Shown piece after piece: positions 22,514 to 34,291 of a stretch of DNA of 57,500 nucleotides. The position numbers were made by a program, and so were the translations under genes. Origin of the DNA: Symbiodinium natans (Eukaryota; Sar; Dinophyceae; Suessiales; Symbiodiniaceae); NCBI GenBank assembly GCA_905221605.1, contig CAJNDS010002568.1, positions 167,501 through 225,000 on the forward strand, written 5' to 3'. The notes below the pieces were generated by a model. That model was not told the DNA's origin. It was given only the letters and a program-made list of their open reading frames with translations, and did no database searches. How positions within the stretch are numbered: the first letter of the stretch is position 1; each line of letters opens with the position of its first letter.

Positions 22514-22620
22514 TCTTTAAGGATCCCTCTATTTAGTATATACTTGGGCCTTTAAGGGCGTCCAATAAAATGAGTAGCTAAAAGGTCCAAGTATACCTTA
22601 GATAAGTACATGGACCCTTG
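22514..22620 (+). mobile_element. Family C element
   Basis: TCTTTAAGGATCCCTC...AAGTACATGGACCCTT, with inner ATACTTGGGCC mirrored by GGTCCAAGTAT. Confidence 0.7.
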
Positions 22621-23410
22621 GGGATTACTTACCCAAGGGCTTGAGTCTTTGCGGGTGGATGGCTGCAAGAATGGAGCAAGGGCAGTTCTACAGACCCTCC
22701 CCTAAACCCTAAACCCTAAACCCTAAACTCCAAACCCTAAACCCCAAATTTGCTCTCTGAACCTTAAGCGCCTTGGAGGATGTGGAGAGCTGAGGTTTTC
22801 ATACTTTAGGGTTTAGGACTTGGAGTTTAGGGTTTAGGGGTTAGGTTTTAGGGTTTAGTGTTTAGGGTTTAGGCTTCTTCTGCCACGCGCCTAGCTGACT
22901 CAGAGAGACGCACTGCAGGGCATGCCACATGCAGGGTTTAGGGTTTAGGGTTTAGGGTTTAGGGTTTAGGGTTTAGGGTGACCGACTCATCAGACGCACC
23001 TTTTCAACGCGTGGCATCCCTAAAGCGCTTTGGCGGGGGGTCCTGCCTGTGAGGACCTATCGACGATTCGACTTTTGGATCCTGCCGCACTGCACAACCC
23101 TAAAACCCTAAAACCCTGAAACCCTAAACCCTAAACCCCAAGCTCTGGTGTAATGTGCTGCTCTGGGTCTGAATCCAGTTCAAAATCTTGTAGTCCTTCT
23201 CCTCCAAGCTATGATTTTTTGGCTTAAAGCCCGCCGAACACCAACACAATAACGTACAGCCCAGTATAAACCCCTTCTCTACCCACAACAAGTCAGGTTG
23301 TGAGCTACGAAGACTCACACAGCTGGAGTCATACTTGGGTTCTGAGTACCTCAGCCCTAAACCCCAAGACCATCTAATCAGGTCATGAAGATCGCATGAC
23401 GTACGGCTCC

Positions 23411-23630
23411 GGTTCCCATGTGCCTACATAGGAGATACTTGGCCCCTTAAGCTGCTAGGTGGGAACTTGTGGGAACCTCTTGAAAGGGCCCAGTACATAC
23501 TGTATAGGTCCAGAGAGCCCAAGATCCCTGAAGGAATACACCTTGATTCATACAGGGATCCTTACTATGATCTAAGGAAAAACTCCTTAGTTAAGGGGTA
23601 TTGGGCCCTTTGGGTACATGGACCCTTAAG
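23411..23630 (+). mobile_element. Family C element interrupted by a B-prime element
   Basis: The outer ends (TTCCCATGTGCCTACATAGG and GTACATGGACCCTTAAG) belong to family C. The centre, 23510-23614, is a B-prime element (CAGAGAGCCCAAG...GGGCCCTTTGGG). Copy B keeps only a deletion derivative at 32355-32419. Confidence 0.7.
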
Positions 23631-23642
23631 GGTTGCAACTCG

Positions 23643-23966
23643 GCTAAACCCTAAACCCTAAACCCTAAACCCTAAACCCTAAACCCTAAACCCTCAACCC
23701 TAAACCCTAAACCCTAAAGCCCAGAGTAGGCAGATCCGTATAAAATGGAGCATGCCGCCCCGACTTTTCCACAAGCTACCGCTGCGAGGTGTTTCGGCGT
23801 CGCAGCTTGGGCCAAAAGTCAGTCGACTGCTGGTCGGTTGCAGACTTCGGATGTCGGGGTTTAGGGTTTAGGGTTTAGGGTTTAGGGTTTAGGGTTTAGG
23901 GTTTAGGGTTTAGGGTTTAGGGGTTTAGGGTTTCGGGTTTAGGGTTTAGGGTTTAGGGTTTACGGT
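23643..23966. repeat. Capped island whose left tract is missing in copy B
   Basis: CCCTAAA 23643-23727, island, TTTAGGG 23857-23966. Copy B goes straight from GCAACTCGG to CAGATCCGTA (32421-32440). Confidence 0.95.
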
Positions 23967-25593
23967 AGGGGTATAGGGCTCCAGTGCTTAAATGAGGCGT
24001 AGGGCCGGGTTACCAGGGGTTCGGGTTGAGGCTTTTGGGGTTTTGGCACGGTAAGTTGTCACTCGACTCTTCGGGGTGGGCTTGCGAACTTTTGCGAACC
24101 GCTCAGCAGACGGAGATATCGAGATCTCTGTGGATCTAATTAGGCCTTGGCCTCTCCAATTTTCATGCAGCAGCCGACCTGGAGAGGAGCAGCCACACGT
24201 CTAAGCATTACTGTGATTTTCTTGGTTTTATTGTGCTTTTAGTTTGTGCTTATTAAGAAAGTCTTATGGTCCCCGTTCTCTTAATATTCGGGGCCATGAG
24301 CCTACGCCGTAGGGCCGGCCTACGCTGGTGGCCGCATGAAAACACTGCAGGCGTTGGTTGCTTAAGCCCTCGTAGCCCGTGGATGTGGCGAATACTTGCC
24401 GCTCGAAGCCTTGGGTGGTTTTTCAGGTTTAAGGCGCAGATCTATGCACTGAGACCCTAAACCCTAAACCCTAAACCCTAAACCCTAAACCCTAAACCCT
24501 AAACCCTAAACCCTAAACCCTAAACCATGCAATCTGTTTCGAAGATCTCTTGGCATTCCGGAGTCTAGCGGGCTTGGAAGTTCATGGATACGATTTGCTC
24601 AGCCCAAAAGGGCCCCAAGCTTGGCGGTAAGCTGGCATATAACGGCTGTAGCCTGGCTGACTTCTGAACCCCTCCTAAAACTTTAACTTTTAGGCTCCTT
24701 TTTGTAGTTGCTTCAAAAGCCCAAAAGGTTAAAGTCCCAAGAGCCAGGTTAAAGTCCTAAGCGGTAGTCACCCTACCTTGTCTAAACTGCCCATGAACCT
24801 CCAAGCCTCAAGCACTCTGCCCCTGAAACCCTTGCGGCAGCCTTGGGGTAGCAGACCAGGCAGCATGCGGCGAGCAAAGCCGGCACCTCTTCTTCGCAAG
24901 GCATGTTGCTGAGCTATAGCGGACTTGACATGGGGTCTAAGATGGGTTTAGGGCTTCGAAGAGGACTTAACCCTAAACGCTAAACCCTAAACCCTAAACC
25001 CTAAGCACAAGACCCTGACATCAGGGTTCGTAGCCAGTCTGCCAGATCAAGTATCTTGCTCTGGCGCGTGCTAAAGCTGCTAAACAAGAGATGTACTTTG
25101 ATTCATACCTGAGACAGGACGGACCTTCTGGTACTTCAGGGCCAGAAAGCCCTAACCCTAAACCTTGAACCTTATACACCCTGAACCCTAAGCCTTTCAA
25201 CCACTAATCATAAGGGGCAGTAAGTGGAGGGCCTCAGCGTCGCATGGCAAGGCGATGGCCTCGACCAAGCAGCAGCATTGGCCCTGCCTCCAGGTTTAAA
25301 GGTTAGGTCTTAGGGTTTAGGGTCTAGGGTTTGGGGTTTAGGCTTCTCTGTAGGCACTCTCTGCAACAGCAGGTAGGATTCAGGGCTCAGGGTGTACGGT
25401 TTAGGGTTTGGGGTGTAGTTCTTGCGGCTTGGGGTGTGGCGTTTAGGGTTTTGAGCCTGTAGGGTTGCATTGCGCTCGTCCGGCTATATCGCTTGTAAAA
25501 CGGCTCTTGAAGCCTTGGGGACGATGTGAACACTAAAAGGATTTTATGGTTCATATTCCATACTAAGATGTATAGTCGTATAGGGTATATGAC

Positions 25594-25694
25594 TTGGGAT
25601 GTTCCCCCTTATACGAACAGTCCTCAATAGGGATTATAGTACCCCCTATGATAGTCCTTATTAGGACTGCTAGTATGAGGGGGAAAATCCCGGC
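25594..25694 (+). mobile_element. Family A element nested in another repeat, with target duplication
   Basis: Left TTGGGATGTTCCCCCTTA, right GGGGGAAAATCCC. ATATGAC at 25587-25593 recurs at 25695-25701, a 7-bp target-site duplication. The host is a family H repeat (about 25536-25733). Confidence 0.85.
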
Positions 25695-26572
25695 ATATGA
25701 CCCCTAATTTTAGGGTTCATGTAGTCCCCAAACGAGGTTCTGTCTATCCTGCGCGCCCCGGGTTCCTGCCGCCGTCGGACGGCTGCACGTACCATGCTTG
25801 CCGTCCGACCCTACTAAACCCCAAACCTGGGTGGGGAATGCCAGAAAAAGCAGCTGCTATACACCCTAAACCCCTAAAACCTCAACCCTAAACCCTCAAC
25901 CCTACACCCTACGCCCTAAACCCTCAACCCTAAACCCTACTTGATGCACGGTCACGGCCCCGATCTGTCCTCAGCTTCGAGATGCCACTGTGCACTGGGT
26001 TTAGGGTTCAGAGTTCAGGGTTTAGGGCGCTACGGCACAATACAGAATACCTGGCGGACCAGATGAACCCTGAAAGGGTTTAGGGTTCATCATAGGAATG
26101 GTAGTAGTCTTGGGTTTAGGGTTTAAGGATTCATATTATATCTTCACAGGAATTCTAGTAGTATAGGGTATATATGACCCCAAGCTTAAGGTTCGTTTGG
26201 TTTTGAGGGTACCTGAGCCTTTGGCCGTAATCATACCCGAATTAGGCACAGGATTTGCAGTAATTATTTACTAAACCCTAAACCTTAAACCTCGAACCCT
26301 AAACCCTACACCCTTAGGCCCCCAAGGATTCGGCCGCACCCAGAAACACTTCCACGCTTCCTTGGAGTGTAGAGGTTATGGGGGTTCCTCAGCAACCTGA
26401 GAATCAACTTCGAAGGCTTAGGGCTTAGGGTTTAGTTAGGGTTTAGGGTTCAGGGTTCAGGGTTCAGGGTTTAGGGTGGTGAAATGCTGTACTTAGGGTT
26501 GTGCTTCTTGGCATAAAATATCCTCAACCCTTGGCTCCTCTTCTTAAGGCGGGATGATTTCTGACGAAAACA

Positions 26573-26806
26573 CCCCAAACCCTAAACCCTAAACCCTAAA
26601 CCCTAAACCCTAAACCCTAAACCCTAAACCCTAAACCCTAAACCCTAAACCCTAAACCCTAAACCCTAAACCCTAAACAAGTCGGAGGCGCTGTTTGATA
26701 CACGTCGTCGGCTGCACGCAACGCAGCGCGCAGCAGCCCAGGCACAGCCTCGTGCTGGGTGCTGGGCTGGTGCTCTCCACATTTAGGGTTTAGGGTTTAG
26801 GGTTTA
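26573..26806. repeat. Capped island in copy A
   Basis: Perfect CCCTAAA array 26573-26677, island of about 104 bp, short TTTAGGG tract from 26782. In copy B the right tract starts about 30 bp further into the island. Confidence 0.95.
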
Positions 26807-26907
26807 GGGATGTTCCCCGCCCAAAACTAACAGTCCTTAATGGGGATTATAGTATCCCCACTTAGAATCCCCATCAAGGACTGTTAGTGTAAGGGGGATC
26901 ATCCCAA
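26806..26907 (+). mobile_element. Family A element at the edge of a telomeric tract
   Basis: GGGATGTTCCCC...GGGGATCATCCCAA. It directly follows a TTTAGGG tract whose last GGG merges with the element's first bases. Absent from copy B. Confidence 0.75.
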
Positions 26908-28441
26908 GTTAGGGTTATTTAGGGTTCCCACGTAACCTTGCAACTGAGAGATTCTAAGAGTTTAATGAGCAGTCGTGCCCACTGCAAGCACGATGAGGCC
27001 GGTCCAAGATTGCAGGGTGTGCTACGCAAGGTTGCAGAGCGTGCTATGCAAGGTGTCCCTAAACCCTTTTGAACCCTGACTCCTGAAGTGAGCTGGGAAA
27101 GGCCTTCGACAAACTTCGGGCAGACACAACTACAACGACGTACATTCTACAAGCCTGCAAAGTCAGGTCCACACTGCACGCCCTCAAGTCGAACACAAAC
27201 CCCATACGACTCCTACAGCTCTTTGGGGACCCAAAAACCTAGTCTAAACCACTGTCGCATCACCGAGCGCTACGAGCAGATAGCACAGCCCCTGTGCCTC
27301 AGCTAGCTGTCTCGGGCTCAGGGTGGGCATGGTCTCTCTCTCGCTCTCTCTCCCTCTCTCTCTCTCGCGCTCTTCCTTGCTAAAAAAAGAAACAAGAATG
27401 AGCAAGTCAACAAACGATTAAAGAACAACTAAACGTACGTATGTCACAAACAGTTGTGCAGGTATGTGCATTGTGCATGTGCAAATATTTATGTATTTAG
27501 GTTATCTTAACTTGGTTAAGTATAAATACAAGTCTACATTTCTTGTACACATATACACCAGAAGCATGGCGGTCTTCATCCTGCCGCGCAACTACATGGC
27601 AACCGCCTATCTTAGCAAACCACGAGCCCAAATCGCAAAACGAGCCCCAAATTGCAAACAGGGTTTAGGGTTTAGGGTTTAGGGTTTAGGGTTCAGGGAA
27701 CACAGTCCCTGCAAAATTCGGTCCAGCAGCATCTCAGTACCGGCTTTGCAGCAGAAGTCGCACTCGAGGCAGCAAAGAGTCTCCTTTCTTCATGTTTTTG
27801 CTGACACCCCAAACCCTAAACCCTAAACCCTAAACCCTGAACCCTAAACCCTAAACCCTAAATCCTAAACCCTAAACCCTAAACTAAACCCTAAACCCTG
27901 AACCTTAACCCTAAACCCTGAACCCTAAACCCCAGAGGATTTAGGGCGGTGGGAGGCTTCGGCTTCAGGGCTTTCCGAGGATCTGAAAAGCTGGAGTCAG
28001 GGGCCGCGCAGGCCACTTTTTGAAGCTTTCGAACCGATCATGACAAAGGGACTGGGGTTTAGGGTTTAGGGTTCAGGGAGTAGGGTTTAGGGTTTGAGGT
28101 TTGGGGTTTAGGGTTTAGGGTCTAGGGCTCAGGGTTTAGGGTTTAGGGTTAGGGTTTAGGTCAACATGGCAACTGACAGCCACACCCAGCCCACTTTTGA
28201 AATCACAGCCGACACAATCCAGGGAAGTCCCTCGTATCAGGAACCCCGATTCCGTTGACAAGCTAGGCTCACGTTGCGATCAAATGAGAAGGCCTTAAAG
28301 CCTAAACCCCAAACTCCAAACCCTAAACCCTAAACCCTAACCCTAAACTGTAAACCCTAAACCCTCAAGACAAAATAAATAGAAATTGTATGTGGTATCA
28401 TTATGAATTTCCCAAGTTATTTGTCTAAACAGCTGACAAGC

Positions 28442-28639
28442 TTCCCCCCTCCCCCCCCCCCTCCCCCCTCCCCCCCCCCCCCTCCCCCTCCCCTCCCCCC
28501 CCTCCCCCCCCCCTCTCCCCCCCCTCTCCCCCCCTCTCCCCCCCCCCCTTCCCCCCCCTCCCCCCCCTCCCCCCCCCCCCCTCCCCCCCCCCTCCCCCCC
28601 CCCCCTCCCCCCCCCTCCCCCCCCCCCCCCCCCCCCTCT
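28442..28639 (+). repeat. C-rich pyrimidine block in copy A
   Basis: About 200 bp of C runs broken by single or double T. A smaller C-rich stretch follows at 28738-28785 with AT-rich DNA between. Copy B lacks the whole 28365-28910 segment. Confidence 0.9.
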
Positions 28640-30373
28640 CGGCATTTGAAATACAAGGTATTACGAACATTTAAGTAATCTTAATACAATGTATAATAAT
28701 AATGAAATATCATTTGAATTTATCATTTGATATTAGCCCCCCCCCCCCCCTCCTTCCCCCTCCCACCCCCCGCCCCCCTTCCCTCAAAAACTGAAAAACA
28801 CAGTTCCAAAAAAGCAAAACCAAAACGCTTCGCTCAAAACTTTCAGTCAAACTTTTTGGGACCCAACCCTATACAATTTCTATGAACCCCAAACCCTAAA
28901 ACCCCCCCCCCTAAACCCTAGGTTTGCCGTCCTTGGCTGCGCATCCGAGGCCGGAGGACTCGAAAAGAAAGCCAGTGAAACAGCCTAAGGGTTGGGGGTG
29001 TTGGAGGGGTTAGGGTTTAGGGTCTAGGGTCTAGGGTTTAGGGTTTAGGGTTTAGGGTTTAGGGTTTAGGAAAGTTGGAAGAGAATGTAGATCCAAAATA
29101 AGAGGGGCCAAAAGTGTCCTCTAACCTACCAATAGTTCGCCACATTAAGAGTTGATTACTTACAGAAGGGAACGTAAAAGCTGAACAAAACGGGGTAAAA
29201 GGCTACCTCTGGGCTTCAGGTTTAGGGGCGTTGACTCCCACACTGAGAAGGTTTTGGTGTTCAGGGTTTAGGGTTTACAAGGTTTATACTTGCTTATTTT
29301 TCGTTTTATGGTTTAGGGTTTAAAAAGCTTAGTTTTTGTTTCGTTTTAGGGTTTAAGGGGTTTAGGGCGGGGGGAGAAGCGGAGTTCCTGAGGGCTTTTC
29401 ATGTTGTCACGTTCGGGAGAGGGGGTTTAGGCTTTAGGGCACAGGGGTCATACTCGACGTGGCCGTCCTTGTCCTAGTGGTGCAAGTGGTAGCCAAGAAG
29501 TTGGAGTACCCGAAGCCCTCACCCTCGAACCCCAAATCCTAAAATTGAACCCTAAACTCTAAACCCTAAACCCTAAAAGCCCACGGTGCTGGACCGGAGC
29601 TCCACAAACACCCTAAACCCTAAACCCTGACCATAAACCCTAAACCTTAAACCCTAAACCCTAAACCCTGACCCTAAACCCTAAACCCTAAACCCTGAAC
29701 CCTTAACATGTGGCCACAAGGATGGCTGCTTCGGGAATCTTGGTTGAGTTGAGCCATTACCCGCGGGTTTAGGGTTTAGGGTTTAGGGTTTAGAGTTTAG
29801 GGTTTAGGGATGAGGGTTTATAAGGCTTCGACTTCTTTCAAAGTTGTCAGACAAAGGATGCCATGCTGGGGATTTAGGGTTTAGGGTTTAGGGTTTCCTG
29901 TTACGGTCCCCCAAATCGTAGGAATCCCTTATAGTAAGGACCCCAGGAAGGTACCCCCCAATTTCGGAAACCCATGTGCCGCTAACTTGTTAGCTTCAGT
30001 TCCCCAAACAAGTCCTAAACGCTCAAATTTAAATCCCCTAAAAGTCCCTGACACGGCAACCCGGCAATTTGCACTAAACCCTAAACCCGACACACTACAC
30101 CCTAAACCCTAAACCCTAAACCCTAAACCCTAAACCCATTCTCGAAGTCCACCCAGGTCGCAGCAGCAAGCGCTGTAGATCGTCACCTTCCAGCCCCGCA
30201 GGATTGCCACCCAAACCACTTTGCCAAGCTACGCTTTAGGGTTTAGGGTTTAGGGTTTAGGGTTTAGGGTTTAGGGTTTAGGGTTTAGGGTTTAGGGTTT
30301 AGGGTTTAGGGTTTAGGGTTTGGGGGCCCTCAAGCCCCTGAACCCTAAACATCTAAGCCTTAAACCCTATGAA

Positions 30374-30475
30374 TTGGGATGTTCACCCTTATACTAACAG
30401 TCCTTCATAGGGACTATAATCGGAGGTACTATCATCCCTTTTAAGGACTGTTAGCATAAGCGGGGGAACATCCCA
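30374..30475 (+). mobile_element. Family A element with an empty site in copy B
   Basis: TTGGGATGTTCACCCTTA...GGGGGAACATCCCA. Copy B reads CCCTATGAACACCCT without the element at the matching place (about 38470-38488). Confidence 0.8.
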
Positions 30476-30777
30476 TCCTCAAAGCCTTATAAACCTTATG
30501 AACACCCTATATGCCCTGTAAGAAACCCGGAATCCGACTACTTCTCCAATAACTAAGGATTTACTTAAAGTCTAAACCTGATTTATTCCTACTAAACACG
30601 GAAACTCAAAAGGGTTTAAAGCTCAGCGATTGGCCCAAGTAAGTAAGTCATCTTTTTCAGCAGTTCTCCGCAACTCCGACCGGTCGTGACCCTGGAGCCC
30701 ATCTCTGCCCTCGCTACTTGGCGGTTCCAGCGAGTTTAGGGTTTAGGGTTTAGGGTTTAGGGTTTAGGGTTTAGGGT

Positions 30778-30896
30778 AACCCATTCTAAGTGTAGTGATA
30801 ACCCGCATATAAGCCCCTCAAGTACCCTTATAGGGTTAGAACTGGGTTGTAAATACAGTTCTGTTTGGATTGCTAAGTGCCATGAATCTCCAAGTA
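30778..30896 (+). mobile_element. Family D element cut at its left end by a TTTAGGG tract
   Basis: The tract runs straight into TAACCCATTCTAAGTG. The expected left terminus (GGAGGTTCATGGTACTTAG) is missing while the right terminus is intact. Confidence 0.65.
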
Positions 30897-31258
30897 TATG
30901 CTCAGTTCTCAAAATGATGGTACCCCTTTTTGCGGTACCCTGAAAATTACGGGCCGCCTTATAGTAAGGACCCCAAAAAAGGCCATAGTTTCGAGAAGTT
31001 GCCAAATTGGCAGCTCTTTAGATTTCCCAATTCCCATTTCTACGGCCATCTTCTTTTTGATTAGGGTTTAGGGTTTAGGGCTTAGGGTTTACCAAAACCC
31101 CAAAAACGTGTAAAAACAATAGTCCTTTCATGGGTTTCGGGCGTTTTTACATTGAGGAATCATGGTACTTTTTTGGTTTCGGGCGACTGTTTACATACTT
31201 TGGCGGTCCAGGTAAGGTTCAGGGCTTAGAGCTTGCGGCTTTGATGTGTCTAGCCTAC

Positions 31259-31365
31259 CCAGAGACTCCCAAACCCCTTAACTAAGGAATATACCTTAAA
31301 TCATATCCGGGTTCCAAATATATTTTAAAGGATATTCCTTAGTTAAGGGGCTTTAGAGTCTCTCC
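31259..31365 (+). mobile_element. Family B element with an empty site in copy B
   Basis: CCAGAGACTCCCAAACCCCT...TAGAGTCTCTCC. Copy B passes from TTTGATGTTTCTTGG to CTCAGAATCAGAGAG without it (about 38890-38920). Confidence 0.8.
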
Positions 31366-31709
31366 CCAGGTTCAGGAACTAAGAATCAGAGAGTGCTCTG
31401 CTTGATGGAGTTCACTTTATGCTGTTGGACCTTAGCCTAAACCCTGAACCCCAAACCCTAAACCCTCAAGCCCTTAAGCCCTAAACCCCAAACCCTAAAC
31501 CCTTAAGCCCTTAAGCCCGAAACCCTAGTTTTGGGCATCAAGTTTCATTTCCCCGCCTTCGACTCATCGATCGAGTCCATCTGCATCTGCGTTGGGGCTC
31601 CCATGTTCACAAGGTGGTCTAACGGGCTGTTTGCGGGGAGCGGCTGCCTTGGATCCCAAAAAGGTGGCTGCGGGTGCGCCATGAATCATCCCTTCCCTCG
31701 CTCCCTCCA

Positions 31710-31710
<1 letters not shown>

Positions 31711-31744
<34 letters not shown>

Positions 31745-31850
31745 CTCCCTGACTTTCTCTCTCTCTCTCTCTCTATCCTTCTTTTCCTGCTTCTTCTCCT
31801 GGGCAAGCAGAGAGGAGCTGGCCCTCTCTCTCTCTCTCTCTCTCTCTTGA
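31711..31850 (+). repeat. (CT)n-rich stretch
   Basis: Three CT runs with short interruptions. The counterpart in copy B is at 39229-39372. Open frames over it are low complexity. Confidence 0.85.
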
Positions 31851-31980
31851 GTGCTCAGTCCAGCTTTCAGACGCGCAACAGCCGAGCCCGCTAGGATCCT
31901 CTAGGAATTATCCCAGGGCCTATGTGTTGCAGACTTCAGTTACGGCATCGGGACGCATGAGGCCCCTTCTGCTGTACATG

Positions 31981-32076
31981 ATTTAGGGTTTAGGGTTTAG
32001 AGTTTAGCCAAGTTTAGGGGTTTAGGGTTTAGGGTTTAGGGTTTAGGGTTTAGGGTTTAGGGTTTAGGGTTTAGGG
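31981..32076 (+). repeat. TTTAGGG tract at the junction of the two duplication copies
   Basis: Copy A ends and copy B begins on either side of this tract. A similar tract, 22936-22978, borders copy A on the left. Confidence 0.9.
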
Positions 32077-32354
32077 TGAGCGACTCATCAGACGCACCTT
32101 TTCAACGCGTGGCATCCCTAAAGCGCTTTGGCGGGGGTCCTGCCTGTGAGGACCTATCGACGATTCGACTGCCGGATGTTGCCGCACTGCACAACCCTAA
32201 AACCCTAAAACCCTAGGCCCTAAACCCCAAGCTCTGTCAGACGTAATGTGCTTCTCTGGGTCCGAATCCCGTTTAGAATCTTATAGTCCATATCCTCCCA
32301 TCTATGATTTCAGCTTTAGAGACCGCCAAACACCAACACGCTAAAGCTGGTTCC

Positions 32355-32419
32355 CTACGGGTCCATGTACCCATATAGGATATACTTGGCCCCTTATATA
32401 AGATGAACCTCTTTAAGGG
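32355..32419 (+). mobile_element. Deletion derivative of a family C element
   Basis: Counterpart of 23411-23630. It keeps GGGTCCATGTACCCATATAG and the CTTTAAGGGTTGC flank, but lacks the nested insertion and right half. Confidence 0.65.
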
Positions 32420-34182
32420 TTGCAACTCGGCAGATCCGTACAAAATGGAGCATGCCGCCCCGACTTTTCCACAAGCTACAGCTGCGCGGAGTCGCAAAAA
32501 GTCAGTCGACTGCTAGTCGGCTGCGGACGATGTAGGGGTTTAGGGCTTAGGGCAGGGGTATGGGGCCTTAGTGCTTCAATCAAGCTTAGGGCCGGGTTTC
32601 AAGGGGTTCGGGTTGAGGTTCTGGGGGTTTTGACACTGTAAGTTGGCATTCGGCTCTTTGCGAACTTTTGCGAACCGCTCAGCAGACGGAGATAGCGAGA
32701 TCTCTGTGGATCTAACTAGGCCTTGGCCTCTCCAATTTTCATGCAGCAGCCGACCTGGAGAGAGCAGCCACACGCCCAAGCATTCTTTTAATATCCTTAG
32801 TTTTGTTGTGCTTTTAGTTTGCGCTTATTAACAAAGTCTTATGGTCAACATCCTCTTAATATTCGGGGCCATGAGCCTACGCTGGAGCAGTTAGGGCCGG
32901 CTCAAGAACGTTGGTTGCTTAAGCCCTCGTAGCCCATGGATGTGGCGAATACTTGACCCTCGAAGCCTTGAGTGGTTTTTCAGGTTTTAAGGCGCAGATC
33001 TATGCACTGTAAAGTGGCCAAGCTTGGTGAACCTGCGGCCACCCATTCTGTTACGAAGATCCATTGGCATTCCGGAACCTGGTGGGCTTGGAAGTCCATG
33101 GATACTTTTAGCCAAAAAATGCCCCAAGCTAGACGGTAAGCTAGTATATAACGGCTACAGTCGCCCTGCCTTGTTTAAACTGCCCATGAACCTCCAAGCA
33201 AAAGCCCTCAAGCACTATGCCCGTGAAACCCTTGCGGCAGCCTTGGGGTAGCAGACCAGGCAGCATGCGGCGAGCAAAGCCGGCACCTTTTCTTCGAAAG
33301 GCATGTTGCTGAGCTATAGCGGACTTGACATGGGATCTAAGCTGGGTTTAGGGCTTCAATCGGGGTCTTTGCTGGAAGCTGAAGCGAAACCCAAACAAGG
33401 GGCACTGCTAAAGAAGAGCGGTACTTTCAACCATACCTGAGACATGACGGACCTGCCCTACAACCTTCTGGTACTTCAGGGCCAGAATGCCTAAACCCTA
33501 AACCCTAAAACCTGAACTCTAAACCCTTCAACGGTTGAATTTCAGCCATTCATCCTAGGGGGCCTTAAGTGGCAGGCCTCAGCATCGCATGGCAAGGCGA
33601 TGGCCTCGACCAGGCAGCAGCATTGGCCCTGCCTCCAAGTTTAAACACTAGGGTTTAGGGTGTAGGGTTTACGGTTTAGGGTTTGGGGTTTGGGGTTTAG
33701 GGTTTAGGGTAAGTTAGGGCGTTTAGTGTGGTTAGGGTGTTGGGGGTTGGGGGGTTTGGGGTAAAGAGCTCCAGGTGTCGGGTTGGGGTTCAGGCTTTTC
33801 CGCAAGCACTTCTCTGCAACACCACGTAGGGCTTAGGGCTTAGGGCTTAGGGCTAAGGGTTTAGGGTACCCTGAACGCTAAACCCTAAGGCCCCCCAAGC
33901 ATCAGGCCGCACCCCGAACACCCTACGCTTCCTTGGAGTGTAGATCAACGTCGAAGGTTTAGGGTTTAGGGTTTAGGGTTTAGGGTTTAGGGTAGGGTTT
34001 AGGGTTTAGGGTTTAGGGTTTAGGGTGAGGGTTTAGGGTGGTGAAAATGCTGTACTTAGGGTTGTGGTGGCTCTTGGCATTAAACATCCTCAACCCTTGG
34101 CTCCTCTTGCCCCTGCTCCCCCGCCCACCCATTTCGTACGTGCTGTTGGGCAGCCTTAAGGCGGGATGATTTCTGACGAAAC

Positions 34183-34291
34183 TACCCCTAAGTACCAGTA
34201 TAGTGGTTATGTACTCGGGCCCTAAAACCACTAATTATATGGGAACCCCTTGAAGGCCCAGTGCATACCATTTAGGTACATGGACCCTTAG
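34183..34291 (+). mobile_element. Family C element specific to copy B
   Basis: CTAAGTACCAGTATAGTGG...TAGGTACATGGACCCTTAG. It is followed by a CCCTAAA-like tract. TGACGAAA stands on both sides of element plus tract (34174 and 34365); copy A has one TGACGAAA. Confidence 0.7.

Larger units (their letters stand above)
22979..31974 (+). repeat. Large direct tandem duplication, copy A
   Basis: Starts at CGACTCATCAGACGCACC and ends at CCTTCTGCTG, collinear with copy B. Matching landmarks include 22983/32081, 24090/32670, 24780/33165, 26690/34470, 27420/35080, 27960/35860, 30140/38210 and 31530/39060. Copy A is about 1.6 kb longer. Extra pieces include roughly 25380-26290, a C-rich insertion at about 28365-28910, and palindromic elements at 26806, 30374 and 31259. 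No convincing gene seen in it. Confidence 0.85.

Noticed and set aside
28343-28678. Gly/Arg-rich and Pro/Ser-rich open frames
   Set aside because: Pure low-complexity translation of the C-rich block, open in overlapping frames on both strands.
31564-31806. Arg/Glu-rich minus-strand frame
   Set aside because: Translation of the (CT)n tract; the copy B counterpart has a different frame structure.
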